DNA of 6,179 nt from Bacteroidales bacterium. GTDB lineage: Bacteria; Bacteroidota; Bacteroidia; Bacteroidales; VadinHA17. Numbering within the stretch: the first letter of the stretch is position 1; every line of letters starts with the position of its first letter. A model generated the notes under the pieces. It was not told where the DNA came from. It was given only the letters and a program-made list of their open reading frames with translations, and did not search any database. The translations under genes and the position numbers were made by a program. Positions 1 through 6,179 of the stretch are shown one piece after another. The stretch covers positions 1-6,179 of the forward strand of contig JADGPV010000040.1 of NCBI GenBank assembly GCA_017882245.1, given 5' to 3'.

Positions 1-180
1 AGGATGCCTTCCGCATGTGAGTACCCTGCCGATGCCCACACCCTTCATTCCACCTTTAACAGATTCCCATTCCTCAACACCTTCCACTTCAAGACCTAAG
101 CTTGTCAGTATTGTTGAGAGCTCATCCGGTTCAACATCAAAACTCAAATACTCCCTGAGCCAGTTATAAGAGATCTTCAT
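1..180 (-). CDS. pheT: Phenylalanine--tRNA ligase beta subunit, N-terminal 60 codons (partial)
   Basis: PheT pairs with PheS to charge tRNA-Phe in the cytoplasm. Reading the minus strand from the ATG at 180-178 gives 60 codons with no stop up to the window edge. The protein starts MKISYNWLREYLSFD, has an LTSLGLEVEGVEE segment at about residues 25-37, and ends in GIGRVLTCGRHP. This is the characteristic start of bacterial PheT: the N-terminal helix region, then entry into the tRNA-binding OB-fold, where the family normally continues with NSDHL after the final HP. About 750 residues lie outside the window, since full PheT is roughly 800 residues. The gene is transcribed away from surE. A TAnnTTTG match on the minus strand about 32 bp upstream of the start supports this start. 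The AAGG directly before the ATG is too close to be a normal ribosome binding site. Confidence 0.93.
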   Translation of the reverse strand, partial: MKISYNWLREYLSFDVEPDELSTILTSLGLEVEGVEEWESVKGGMKGVGIGRVLTCGRHP

Positions 181-211
181 CCTTAATAAATTAGACTGAT
201 TTCATAACATG

Positions 212-219
212 CAAAAGTA
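212..219 (-). promoter_or_regulatory. Candidate pheT promoter, Bacteroidetes -7 element
   Basis: On the minus strand this reads TACTTTTG, an exact match to the Bacteroidetes sigma-ABfr -7 consensus TAnnTTTG. Transcription would start near position 205 and leave a leader of about 25 nt before the pheT ATG. No TTTG was found at the -33 distance, so the call rests on one 8-bp match and its sensible position. Confidence 0.45.
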
Positions 220-240
220 AATAAAAAAGGTTAGAGGCAT

Positions 241-250
241 CATCCGGATG
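241..250. repeat. Perfect 10-bp palindrome between divergent promoters
   Basis: CATCCGGATG is identical to its own reverse complement. An overlapping inverted repeat, GCATC-n5-GATGC, spans 237-251. Its centre (245.5) is within about 2 bp of the midpoint between the two predicted -7 elements (212-219 and 276-283). That arrangement would suit an operator for a dimeric regulator acting on pheT, surE or both. A 10-bp palindrome can also occur by chance, and no known regulator motif was recognised. Confidence 0.35.
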
Positions 251-275
251 CTATAAATCGGACGATCATTATAGT

Positions 276-283
276 TATATTTG
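276..283 (+). promoter_or_regulatory. Candidate surE-operon promoter, Bacteroidetes -7 element
   Basis: TATATTTG matches the Bacteroidetes -7 consensus TAnnTTTG exactly. It lies 19 bp before the surE ATG, so transcription would start near 290 with a leader of only about 13 nt. No convincing -33 TTTG sits 17-23 bp upstream; that stretch reads around CTATAAATCG. It would drive surE and, given the 1-2 bp gaps downstream, probably the 98-codon gene, lpxB and the SpoIID-like gene. Confidence 0.5.
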
Positions 284-302
284 CACTTCAATAAACTGGT
301 AC

Positions 303-1079
303 ATGATCATACAGGAGAATGACAAACTGATACTTATAACCAACGATGATGGTCTGTACGCTGCCGGATTAAAAACGCTGACAGATGTCATGCAGGAGTT
401 TGGCAAAGTGGTTGTTATCTCGGCCACTGAGAGCCGTAGCGCGATGTCACAGGCACTCACTGTCCAGCAGCCGCTGAGGGTCAAGCTGCTGGAAGAAAAC
501 GAAAAAAAAATGATCTATGCCTGCAGCGGAACTCCCACTGACGGGGTGAAACTTGCCGTTAACCAGCTTCTCGGACGCAGGCCTGACCTTATCGTTTCAG
601 GCATCAACCACGGTTCAAATGCTTCTGCAAGTGTTCTCTACTCAGGCACCATGGCAGCCGCACTTGAGGGTTGTCTCTACGGCATTACTTCTGTAGGTTT
701 TTCTCTTAACAGTTATTCATCGACAGCTGACTTCTCAGTATGCGAAAAATATATCAGGATGGTGTGTAAAATGGTACTCAGTGAACCGCTGCCGCAGGGA
801 GTCTGCCTGAATGTCAACATACCGGCCATAAAAGCATCCGAGGTTAAAGGGATAAGGGTCGCACGCCAGGCCAGTGGCTGGTGGCAGGAAGAATTTGAGA
901 AGAGGAAAGACCCGATGGGGAAAACCTACTACTGGCTGACAGGTTGCTTTGTGAACCGTGAGCCTGAGTCAACTGATACGGATGAATGGGCGATGCAGAA
1001 CGGATATGTCTCTGTGGTGCCTGTGACAACAGATATGACAGCCCATAATTTTATAAGCGAACTGAAAACAAAATTCTGA
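303..1079 (+). CDS. surE: 5'/3'-nucleotidase SurE
   Basis: SurE is a cytoplasmic, divalent-metal-dependent phosphatase that removes phosphate from nucleoside 5'- and 3'-monophosphates; some members also act on short polyphosphate. The 258-residue length is normal for the family. The N-terminal strand ILITNDDG (residues 10-17) carries the metal-binding pair D15/D16. ESRSAMSQALT (43-53) matches the family's RSxxSxxxT segment, with S46 the likely metal ligand. VSGINHGSNAS (98-108) supplies the conserved Asn, probably N102. YSGTMAAALEG (113-123) is the usual following helix. These assignments come from motif position, not alignment. The ATG at 303 is chosen because it puts the NDDG motif at the usual distance from the N terminus; there is no clear Shine-Dalgarno sequence, as is common in this phylum. 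It is the first gene of a tight run, ending 1 bp before the next start. No truncation or missing key residue was seen. Confidence 0.96.
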   Translation: MIIQENDKLILITNDDGLYAAGLKTLTDVMQEFGKVVVISATESRSAMSQALTVQQPLRVKLLEENEKKMIYACSGTPTDGVKLAVNQLLGRRPDLIVSGINHGSNASASVLYSGTMAAALEGCLYGITSVGFSLNSYSSTADFSVCEKYIRMVCKMVLSEPLPQGVCLNVNIPAIKASEVKGIRVARQASGWWQEEFEKRKDPMGKTYYWLTGCFVNREPESTDTDEWAMQNGYVSVVPVTTDMTAHNFISELKTKF

Positions 1080-1080
1080 C

Positions 1081-1377
1081 ATGTGGTTCAGAGAACGATT
1101 CAATAATATTCTGACAGGGGTGATCTCAGGGATCATCCTGCCGGTTTTGGGTTTCCTTGTGTTCTTTCTTCTTACCCGCCATGGACTGTCAGTAGAGCAA
1201 TATATACAGCATATGGAAGCTGCTAATAATGTGACTGAAATAATGAGTGTTTCGGTATTTACCAACATCATAATTTTCCTTGTATTTAATCGCTTTGACA
1301 TGCTCAGGGCTTCAAAGGGCGTTCTTGGCATTACCATCATCTGGGCCTTTGTGGTATTCGGTATAAAGCTGTTCTAG
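1081..1377 (+). CDS. Small three-helix membrane protein of unknown function
   Basis: I do not recognise this 98-residue protein. It has three strongly hydrophobic stretches, at about residues 10-32, 54-70 and 80-96, which I read as transmembrane helices. Basic residues R4/R6 before the first helix and R71, R76, K79 between the second and third suggest, by the positive-inside rule, a cytoplasmic N terminus and an outside C terminus. The loop at 33-53 carries E39, E46 and E53 and would face the periplasm if this is an inner-membrane protein. There is no signal-peptidase site, lipobox or cysteine. The gene begins 1 bp after the surE stop and ends 1 bp before the lpxB start, so it is very likely translated from the same message. 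The composition looks like that of a real membrane protein, and spacing on both sides supports its being a gene. A role next to LpxB at the inner membrane is only a guess from position. Confidence 0.8.
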   Translation: MWFRERFNNILTGVISGIILPVLGFLVFFLLTRHGLSVEQYIQHMEAANNVTEIMSVSVFTNIIIFLVFNRFDMLRASKGVLGITIIWAFVVFGIKLF

Positions 1378-1378
1378 G

Positions 1379-2509
1379 ATGAAATATTTTATCGTAGCCG
1401 GAGAGCCGTCGGGTGATCTTCACGGGTCAAACCTCATCAGGAATCTTATCATGGCTGATCCGTCTGCAGATATTTCATGCTGGGGAGGTGATATGATGAA
1501 AGAGGCAGGGGCGAAGCTGCTGAAGCATTATCGCGAGACAGCATTCATGGGAGCATGGGAGGTTATAGTAAATATCCGGAAGGTGAAGGCAAATTTTGCT
1601 GAATGCCGCAGCCAGATAGACTCAATCAGACCTGATGTAGTTATTCTCATCGACTATGCGGGTTTCAACCTGAGAATAGCGAAGTTCGTAAAGCACATGG
1701 GGATCAGGGTCTTTTATTACATCTCTCCGAAATTCTGGGCATGGGGCGAGGGAAGAGTAGAAAAGATAAAAAAGTATGTCGACAGACTGTATATAATTTT
1801 CCCGTTTGAGAAAGCCTTTTTCAACAGGCATGGTTACCGAACCGTATACCTTGGGAACCCGCTTATTGACCAGGTCGAATCGTTTCGCCGGGAAATACCT
1901 GATCGTGACGCACTTATGGCCTCTCTTGGTCTTGGCAAAAAGCCTGTCATTGCACTCCTCGCAGGCAGCAGGATGCAGGAGGTCAGGAAGATCCTGCCTG
2001 TGATGGCAAGTGTTGCCGGCAGTTTGCCTGGCTACCAGTTTGTGGTTGCCGGGATGGAACACCTGCCGGAGAAAACATACAGAGATATTATTGGAACGAT
2101 GCCTGTCACAGTGATTTACAGGAAGACATATGATCTGCTTTCGGTTGCTGAGGCAGCGCTTGTGACGTCCGGTACTGCCACGCTCGAAGCCGCTCTTTTT
2201 GATGTCCCGCAGATTGTCTGCTACAAGACAAGCGCACTTACCTATCATCTTGCCAGGAGTTTCATGAAGGTACGCTTCATCTCACTTGTCAATCTGATAA
2301 TGGACAGAGAGGTGATCAGCGAGCTAATCCAGGATGACCTTAATCAAATGACTCTGCACCGTGAACTTCAGAGCATTATACGGAGCGGAAATAAATATGA
2401 TACCATCAGGGGCGACTATAAGCTGCTTCGCGCCTTGCTCGGCGAGAGCGGTGCATCAGCACGTATTGCCTCTGATATGATTGATACCCTGAAGAGCTCC
2501 GTAAGGTGA
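1379..2509 (+). CDS. lpxB: Lipid-A-disaccharide synthase
   Basis: LpxB is a peripheral inner-membrane glycosyltransferase (family GT19) that joins UDP-2,3-diacylglucosamine to lipid X, giving the beta-1,6-linked disaccharide of lipid A. The 376-residue length is typical. The N-terminal VAGEPSGDLHG (6-16) is the family signature. IDYAGFN (91-97) contains D92, matching the Asp shown to be essential in Haemophilus and E. coli LpxB. YYISPKFWAW (113-122) and GNPL (159-162) follow. In the C-terminal nucleotide-sugar half are LAGSR (194-198, R198 probably the essential Arg), TSGTATLEAAL (263-273) and VNLIMDREV (304-312). All expected motifs are present, so the enzyme should be active. Its presence shows an LPS-making Gram-negative. 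The start lies 1 bp after the upstream gene, with TAGG next to the ATG, and the stop lies 2 bp before the next ATG. Other lipid A genes (lpxA, lpxD, lpxK) are not in this window. Confidence 0.96.
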   Translation: MKYFIVAGEPSGDLHGSNLIRNLIMADPSADISCWGGDMMKEAGAKLLKHYRETAFMGAWEVIVNIRKVKANFAECRSQIDSIRPDVVILIDYAGFNLRIAKFVKHMGIRVFYYISPKFWAWGEGRVEKIKKYVDRLYIIFPFEKAFFNRHGYRTVYLGNPLIDQVESFRREIPDRDALMASLGLGKKPVIALLAGSRMQEVRKILPVMASVAGSLPGYQFVVAGMEHLPEKTYRDIIGTMPVTVIYRKTYDLLSVAEAALVTSGTATLEAALFDVPQIVCYKTSALTYHLARSFMKVRFISLVNLIMDREVISELIQDDLNQMTLHRELQSIIRSGNKYDTIRGDYKLLRALLGESGASARIASDMIDTLKSSVR

Positions 2510-2511
2510 CC

Positions 2512-3660
2512 ATGACAAGAGCCCTGGCATTTATAGTACTGTTGCTTCTGTCCTTGACTTCCGGCGGTCAGGTAAGCGTCAGGATATTTGCCCGCACCCG
2601 TCCGTCTACAATAATATTCACACCGCTGCAGGGTGAGTTCCAGCTTAATGATGGGAGGGATAAGTATCTGAAAATAAGCGTCAATGAGACTGTAGCGGTG
2701 ACAAGGCATGATAATCAGATTATTTATATGACACTGTCAGGTGTTTCAGCTGTGACAGATTCAGTCATCATTGAACCTCTGTCGGAGGGTGCCTTATTTT
2801 CACTTCGCGCTCCTGCCGGCGGTGAGCAGCTTAAAACACTTGATGGCTTTCTTAAGGTTAAGTCTTATCCCGGTTCACTCCAGGTACTTAATGTTACCTC
2901 AGTCGAGAATTATCTTCCCGGGGTCGTCGAGGCTGAGGCAGGCAAGAGCGGTCCGGAAGAATATTTCCGCGCGCAGGCTGTCGTTGCACGGACTTATGTG
3001 TACCGGAACATTGACAGACATGAGCTTGATGGTTACAATCTTTGTGACGACACTCATTGCCAGGTCTATCCGGGAATCATTTCAGACAGCCTTATTACCG
3101 GAGCCTGCAAGTCCACATCAGGCAAAGTCATTATTGACCGTGACAGCATGCTTATTGTTTCAGCTTTTCATGCTAATTGCGGTGGTGTAACCGCTTCTTC
3201 ATCTGATGTGTGGGTTGCAAAATACCCTTACTTGATATCTATTAAAGATCCATGGTGCGGTTACTCGCGATCTTCGACATGGAAGGCGGCTATATCGCTC
3301 AGTGTATGGAATGACTTTCTGAGATTGAAGAATGTGGAGCCCGGAAATGAGACGGAGCTTTATTCTTCTGCGGGAAATCAGTCCGCGAGAGTCTCCAATT
3401 ATAAGGTTGATGGGATCCATGTTTCGAAGGAAGATATCAGACAACGGTTCAATCTCCGTTCCTCCTTTTTCACACTTGCCCGGACAAGTGACAGTATTGC
3501 TGTGACAGGCAGAGGCTATGGCCACGGTGTAGGCCTGTGCCAGGATGGGGCCCGGGCAATGGCAGCAGGAAAGAACAGTTATGAGCAGATAACCGGGTTC
3601 TATTATCCCGGCACTTTTATTACTGACATTAAAAATGCACGCAGGCCTGAAAGGCCTTGA
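2512..3660 (+). CDS. SpoIID/LytB-domain protein, probable exported peptidoglycan lytic transglycosylase
   Basis: SpoIID-family enzymes cut glycan strands of peptidoglycan, preferring strands already stripped of stem peptides. From the ATG the protein is 382 residues. Residues 1-20 are a signal peptide with the core LAFIVLLLLSL and no lipobox cysteine. A beta-rich N-terminal part (about 21-125) leads into the catalytic region: VENYLPGVVEAEAG (131-144), where E142 aligns with the catalytic Glu of B. subtilis SpoIID (E88), then AQAVVARTYVY (155-165). CDDTHCQVYPG (178-188) and FHANCGG (219-225) hold cysteines and histidines that might bind metal or form disulfides. The C-terminal signature GRGYGHGVGLCQDGARA (333-349) is very characteristic. 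A GTG at 2506 in the same frame overlaps the lpxB stop and is an alternative start adding two residues. I prefer the ATG because AAGG lies 5 bp upstream and the signal peptide then starts normally. In a presumably non-sporulating Gram-negative this suggests wall remodelling, not sporulation. Confidence 0.88.
   Translation: MTRALAFIVLLLLSLTSGGQVSVRIFARTRPSTIIFTPLQGEFQLNDGRDKYLKISVNETVAVTRHDNQIIYMTLSGVSAVTDSVIIEPLSEGALFSLRAPAGGEQLKTLDGFLKVKSYPGSLQVLNVTSVENYLPGVVEAEAGKSGPEEYFRAQAVVARTYVYRNIDRHELDGYNLCDDTHCQVYPGIISDSLITGACKSTSGKVIIDRDSMLIVSAFHANCGGVTASSSDVWVAKYPYLISIKDPWCGYSRSSTWKAAISLSVWNDFLRLKNVEPGNETELYSSAGNQSARVSNYKVDGIHVSKEDIRQRFNLRSSFFTLARTSDSIAVTGRGYGHGVGLCQDGARAMAAGKNSYEQITGFYYPGTFITDIKNARRPERP
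3643..3657 (+). repeat. GC-rich inverted repeat at the 3' end of the SpoIID-like gene
   Basis: AGGCCT at 3643-3648 and at 3652-3657 flank GAA and could form a 6-bp stem with a 3-nt loop over the last codons and up to the stop codon. A second, AT-rich inverted repeat, TTGAAA-GT-TTTCAA, follows at 3657-3670, and a short T run lies at 3664-3667. Together they could give partial termination or RNA processing before gldFG. The stem is short and no long U-tract follows, so a full terminator is not supported. Confidence 0.3.
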
Positions 3661-3694
3661 AAGTTTTCAATATTTTTACAGCAAACTTACAGGT

Positions 3695-6097
3695 ATGTTC
3701 ACCCTCTTAAGAAAAGAGATATCAGGTTTTTTCAGCTCGCTGACAGGCTATATCGTCATGATTGTTTTTCTTCTTGCCAACAGCCTGATCATGTGGGTGA
3801 TGCCAGGACAATGGAATTTGCTTGACAGTGGCTATGCCGGGCTTGACACACTGTTTGTTCTGTCGCCGTGGCTCTTTCTTTTCCTCGTCCCTGCCGTCAC
3901 AATGAGACTTTTTGCCGAAGAACGAAGATCAGGGACCCTTGAATTGCTCTACTCACGTCCCCTTGGTGAAGGTGCTATTATATACGGAAAGTTCCTTGCT
4001 TCAATTTTGCTGGTGCTTATCTCCCTGCTGCCCTGTATTGTTTTTGTTATATCTGTCTGGGTGCTCGGGGAGACCCCTGGCAATCTTGACAGGGGAGGCA
4101 CCGCAGGGTCATTCATCGGACTTATCCTGCTTGCCGCGGTATATTCTGCCATCGGACTCTTCGCATCTTCACTTACTGAGAACCAGGTTGTGTCATTTAT
4201 TGTGGCTGCTGTACTATGTTTTGTTGTTTTCACCGGTTTTGACTCTGTTGCATTATTGCCCGGGTTGTCTTCCATAGATGAATATGTGACCAGGCTGGGC
4301 ATTAATGATCATTACAGATCGATCAGCAGAGGTGTTCTTGATATCCGTGACATCGCATATTTTATTTTTGTTACAGTGCTCTTCAATGAGGCTGCCAGGA
4401 TATCGCTGCGGCGCAGTTCTGTAAAGAAGCCGCTCATGATCATAGGAGCGGTTGCCCTGGTATGCGCACTGCTATCATTGCTTAATATAAGGGTTGATCT
4501 CACCGAAGACAGACGGTTTACTCTTGCGGATCCGACCAAAAAGATCCTCAGAGAACTCGATAAGGATGTTCATGTGGATGTTTACCTTGACGGAGAGATG
4601 CCTGTGGCCTTCAAGAAGCTGCGCCGCAGCACGCAACAGTATCTGGATGAGTTCCGGATCGCCTCCCGGCGAAAAGTCTCCTTCTCATTCATCAATCCGT
4701 ATGAAGGATCTGTTGCTGCTGAAAGGGAAAAATATCAGAATGAACTTATCAGCCGGGGACTGATGCCTGTCAACGTCATGGCAAGTGACGGGGAAGGTGG
4801 GAAGACCCAGAAAAGGATCTTCCCGTCAATGACTGTAACATGCGGTAAAACCGTTATACCTGTCAACTTTTTGAGAAATAATCCGACCCTTCCCGCCGAG
4901 ACCAATCTGCTTCATTCGACGGAAGGTCTTGAATATGAGATCATTCAGGCAATAGCAACGGCAACTGCTGATTCTGTCAAACGTATTGCATTTATTGAAG
5001 GACACGGTGAGCTTGACGAGATATATGTCGCTGACCTGACGCTTGAGCTGGCCAAATTCTTTAATATTGACAGGGGGACTATCGGCGGCAAACCAGGAAT
5101 AATTGACCGTTATGCAGCCATCGTTATAGCTGCTCCCAAAGGCAAGTATGATGAAAAGGACAAATTCATTATCGACCAGTACATTATGAACGGAGGCAGG
5201 GTGTTATGGCTTGCCGAGGAGGTAAATGTAAATGCAGACAGCCTTCCCGGCGGCTCCACGGTGGCCCTCTATGAGCCTCTTTCCTTCGACGATATGCTTT
5301 TCAGATACGGTGCAAGGATAAATCCTGTCATCATCCAGGATGCCGAATGCATGGTCATTCCTCTGAGGATAAACGGTCCGGACGGTCAGGCTCAATATGT
5401 GCCTGCACCCTGGGTGTACTATCCGCTGCTGAAACCCTCACAAGACAACCCTATAACGCGCAATCTCAACAGGGTGAAAGCTGAGTTCGCAAATTCAATT
5501 GATACGGTAGGGCGCGATCCGGGAGTGAAAAAGAGTATTCTTCTGACCACATCAGGCCAGACACGCACGGTATCGCCACCTCAGGTCATCTCACTTGAGG
5601 AGGCCGATGAGGCAATTCCTCAGGAAATGTTCACTGCCGGCGAGCTGCCTGTGGCTCTGCTGCTTGAAGGGAAATTCAGGTCAGCATTCACGAACCGCAT
5701 GACGGAGAGTATTATTGGGGAAGCAGGGAAAAATATCAGGACTGAAAGCAAGCCGACAAAGATGATCGTAGTAGCTGACGGCGACATTATAAGAAATGAA
5801 GTCAGCTGGAACGGGGGTGTGGCTGAGCCGATGACACTGGGCCTTGACAGGTATACCATGCAGACATTCGGCAACAAGGATTTTCTTGTCAATTGCATCA
5901 ACTATCTTGTCGATGACAACGGACTCATTGAAATGCGCTCACGGGAGATAAAACCAAGGCTTCTCGATCAGGCCAGAACTAAGGAGCAGCGCACTCTGTG
6001 GCAATTGCTTAATACCGTAATACCGTTAATACTGATCATTATTTCCGGTGTCGTCTATAACTGGTTAAAGCAGAGGCATTATAATTCAGTTAAATAA
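3695..6097 (+). CDS. gldFG: GldF-GldG fusion: ABC-2 permease joined to GldG-type auxiliary domain
   Basis: In Flavobacterium, GldF (permease) and GldG are separate proteins that act with the ATPase GldA and are tied to gliding motility; the transported substrate is unknown. Here both lie in one 800-residue chain. Residues 1-235 resemble GldF: start MFTLLRKEISGFFSSLTGYI, six likely helices (about 17-35, 52-70, 99-124, 139-160, 164-182, 219-233), and the ABC-2 motif EERRSGTLELL (75-85). A basic linker (235-245) leads to a seventh helix (246-265), normally the N-terminal anchor of GldG. Then comes VDLTEDRRFTL (267-277), INPYE (333-337) and FIEGHGE (433-439) in a large, probably periplasmic region, and a final helix at about 770-790. 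The count of eight helices places the GldG part outside and both ends inside. Combined length equals GldF (about 240) plus GldG (about 560), so neither half is truncated. An in-frame ATG at 3635 would overlap the previous gene by 26 bp; 3695 fits the GldF N terminus and has AGG just upstream. No ATPase gene is present in the window. Confidence 0.88.
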   Translation: MFTLLRKEISGFFSSLTGYIVMIVFLLANSLIMWVMPGQWNLLDSGYAGLDTLFVLSPWLFLFLVPAVTMRLFAEERRSGTLELLYSRPLGEGAIIYGKFLASILLVLISLLPCIVFVISVWVLGETPGNLDRGGTAGSFIGLILLAAVYSAIGLFASSLTENQVVSFIVAAVLCFVVFTGFDSVALLPGLSSIDEYVTRLGINDHYRSISRGVLDIRDIAYFIFVTVLFNEAARISLRRSSVKKPLMIIGAVALVCALLSLLNIRVDLTEDRRFTLADPTKKILRELDKDVHVDVYLDGEMPVAFKKLRRSTQQYLDEFRIASRRKVSFSFINPYEGSVAAEREKYQNELISRGLMPVNVMASDGEGGKTQKRIFPSMTVTCGKTVIPVNFLRNNPTLPAETNLLHSTEGLEYEIIQAIATATADSVKRIAFIEGHGELDEIYVADLTLELAKFFNIDRGTIGGKPGIIDRYAAIVIAAPKGKYDEKDKFIIDQYIMNGGRVLWLAEEVNVNADSLPGGSTVALYEPLSFDDMLFRYGARINPVIIQDAECMVIPLRINGPDGQAQYVPAPWVYYPLLKPSQDNPITRNLNRVKAEFANSIDTVGRDPGVKKSILLTTSGQTRTVSPPQVISLEEADEAIPQEMFTAGELPVALLLEGKFRSAFTNRMTESIIGEAGKNIRTESKPTKMIVVADGDIIRNEVSWNGGVAEPMTLGLDRYTMQTFGNKDFLVNCINYLVDDNGLIEMRSREIKPRLLDQARTKEQRTLWQLLNTVIPLILIIISGVVYNWLKQRHYNSVK

Positions 6098-6102
6098 TTT
6101 TG

Positions 6103-6133
6103 TTTGAGGGTAAGATATTTTTTTGTAATATTG
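6103..6133 (+). promoter_or_regulatory. Possible promoter for a gene beyond the window
   Basis: TTTG at 6103-6106 is followed after 19 bp by TAATATTG (6126-6133), one mismatch from the Bacteroidetes -7 consensus TAnnTTTG. The spacing agrees with the -33/-7 arrangement. An exact TAATTTTG also occurs at 6095-6102, overlapping the gldFG stop, but without an upstream TTTG. The whole 82-bp tail is AT-rich, has no coding potential and no convincing terminator. The ATG at 6171 meets a stop two codons later. Confidence 0.3.
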
Positions 6134-6179
6134 ATAACCCGGCTTTAAAAGCAGACAATTCAATAAATCAATGAGTTGA

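Noticed and set aside
969..1340. Minus-strand open frame of about 123 codons across the end of surE and the small membrane-protein gene
   Set aside because: It is antisense to two tightly packed genes and has no recognisable motif. The plus-strand reading has better spacing and a coherent membrane topology.
1622..2248. Open frame of about 208 codons on the minus strand inside lpxB
   Set aside because: It lies wholly antisense to a clear lpxB, is rich in Cys, His and Arg with no recognisable motif, and has no promoter or start signal of its own. It is a by-product of lpxB codon use.
2771..3190. Open frame of about 139 codons on the plus strand inside the SpoIID-like gene
   Set aside because: It is out of frame with a well-supported gene whose conserved motifs cover the same bases, and its translation shows no domain-like pattern.
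3912..4302. Overlapping open frames on both strands within the GldF part of gldFG
   Set aside because: Both are shadows of the permease-coding frame, whose helices and ABC-2 motif are clear. The hydrophobic look of the plus-strand frame comes from the T-rich codons of the real gene.
6142..6152. GCTTT-A-AAAGC inverted repeat considered as a terminator for gldFG
   Set aside because: The loop would be a single base, the stem is AT-rich and no T run follows, so it does not fit an intrinsic terminator.
6171..6179. ATG at the window end considered as the start of the next gene
   Set aside because: It reads ATG AGT TGA, stopping after two codons.

Overview
The window looks like ordinary chromosome of a Gram-negative Bacteroidota, probably an uncultured Bacteroidales-like lineage. 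The evidence is an lpxB of the Bacteroidetes kind, Gld-type ABC transporter sequences, TAnnTTTG-like -7 promoter elements, and start codons mostly without strong Shine-Dalgarno sequences. No mobile element, CRISPR array, tRNA or rRNA was found. The gene assignments rest on recognising conserved motifs by eye; no search was run.

Layout. Positions 1-180 (minus strand) hold the N-terminal 60 codons of pheT (phenylalanyl-tRNA synthetase beta chain), cut by the window edge. A 122-bp divergent intergenic region (181-302) has one candidate promoter for each direction, with a perfect 10-bp palindrome nearly midway between them. On the plus strand follow surE (303-1079), a 98-codon gene for an unrecognised three-helix membrane protein (1081-1377), lpxB (1379-2509), and a SpoIID/LytB-family gene (2512-3660). 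These are separated by only 1 to 2 bp and are almost certainly one transcript. After a 34-bp gap with small inverted repeats comes an 800-codon gene (3695-6097) that joins a GldF-type ABC-2 permease and a GldG-type auxiliary protein in one polypeptide. The last 82 bp (6098-6179) are AT-rich and non-coding, and may carry a promoter for a gene beyond the window. No gene-free stretch exceeds 300 bp.

How the genes relate. Most of the plus-strand cluster serves the cell envelope. LpxB makes the lipid A disaccharide. The SpoIID-like protein is predicted to be exported and to act on peptidoglycan glycan strands. The small protein sits in a membrane. The GldFG fusion would be the membrane part of an ABC transporter linked to gliding or to an unknown export function. 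SurE is a nucleotide phosphatase of stress and salvage metabolism, and its place beside lpxB is probably positional rather than functional. The least ordinary features are the GldF-GldG fusion without a neighbouring ATPase gene and the unassigned small membrane protein. I see no clear novel defence, mobile or regulatory system.
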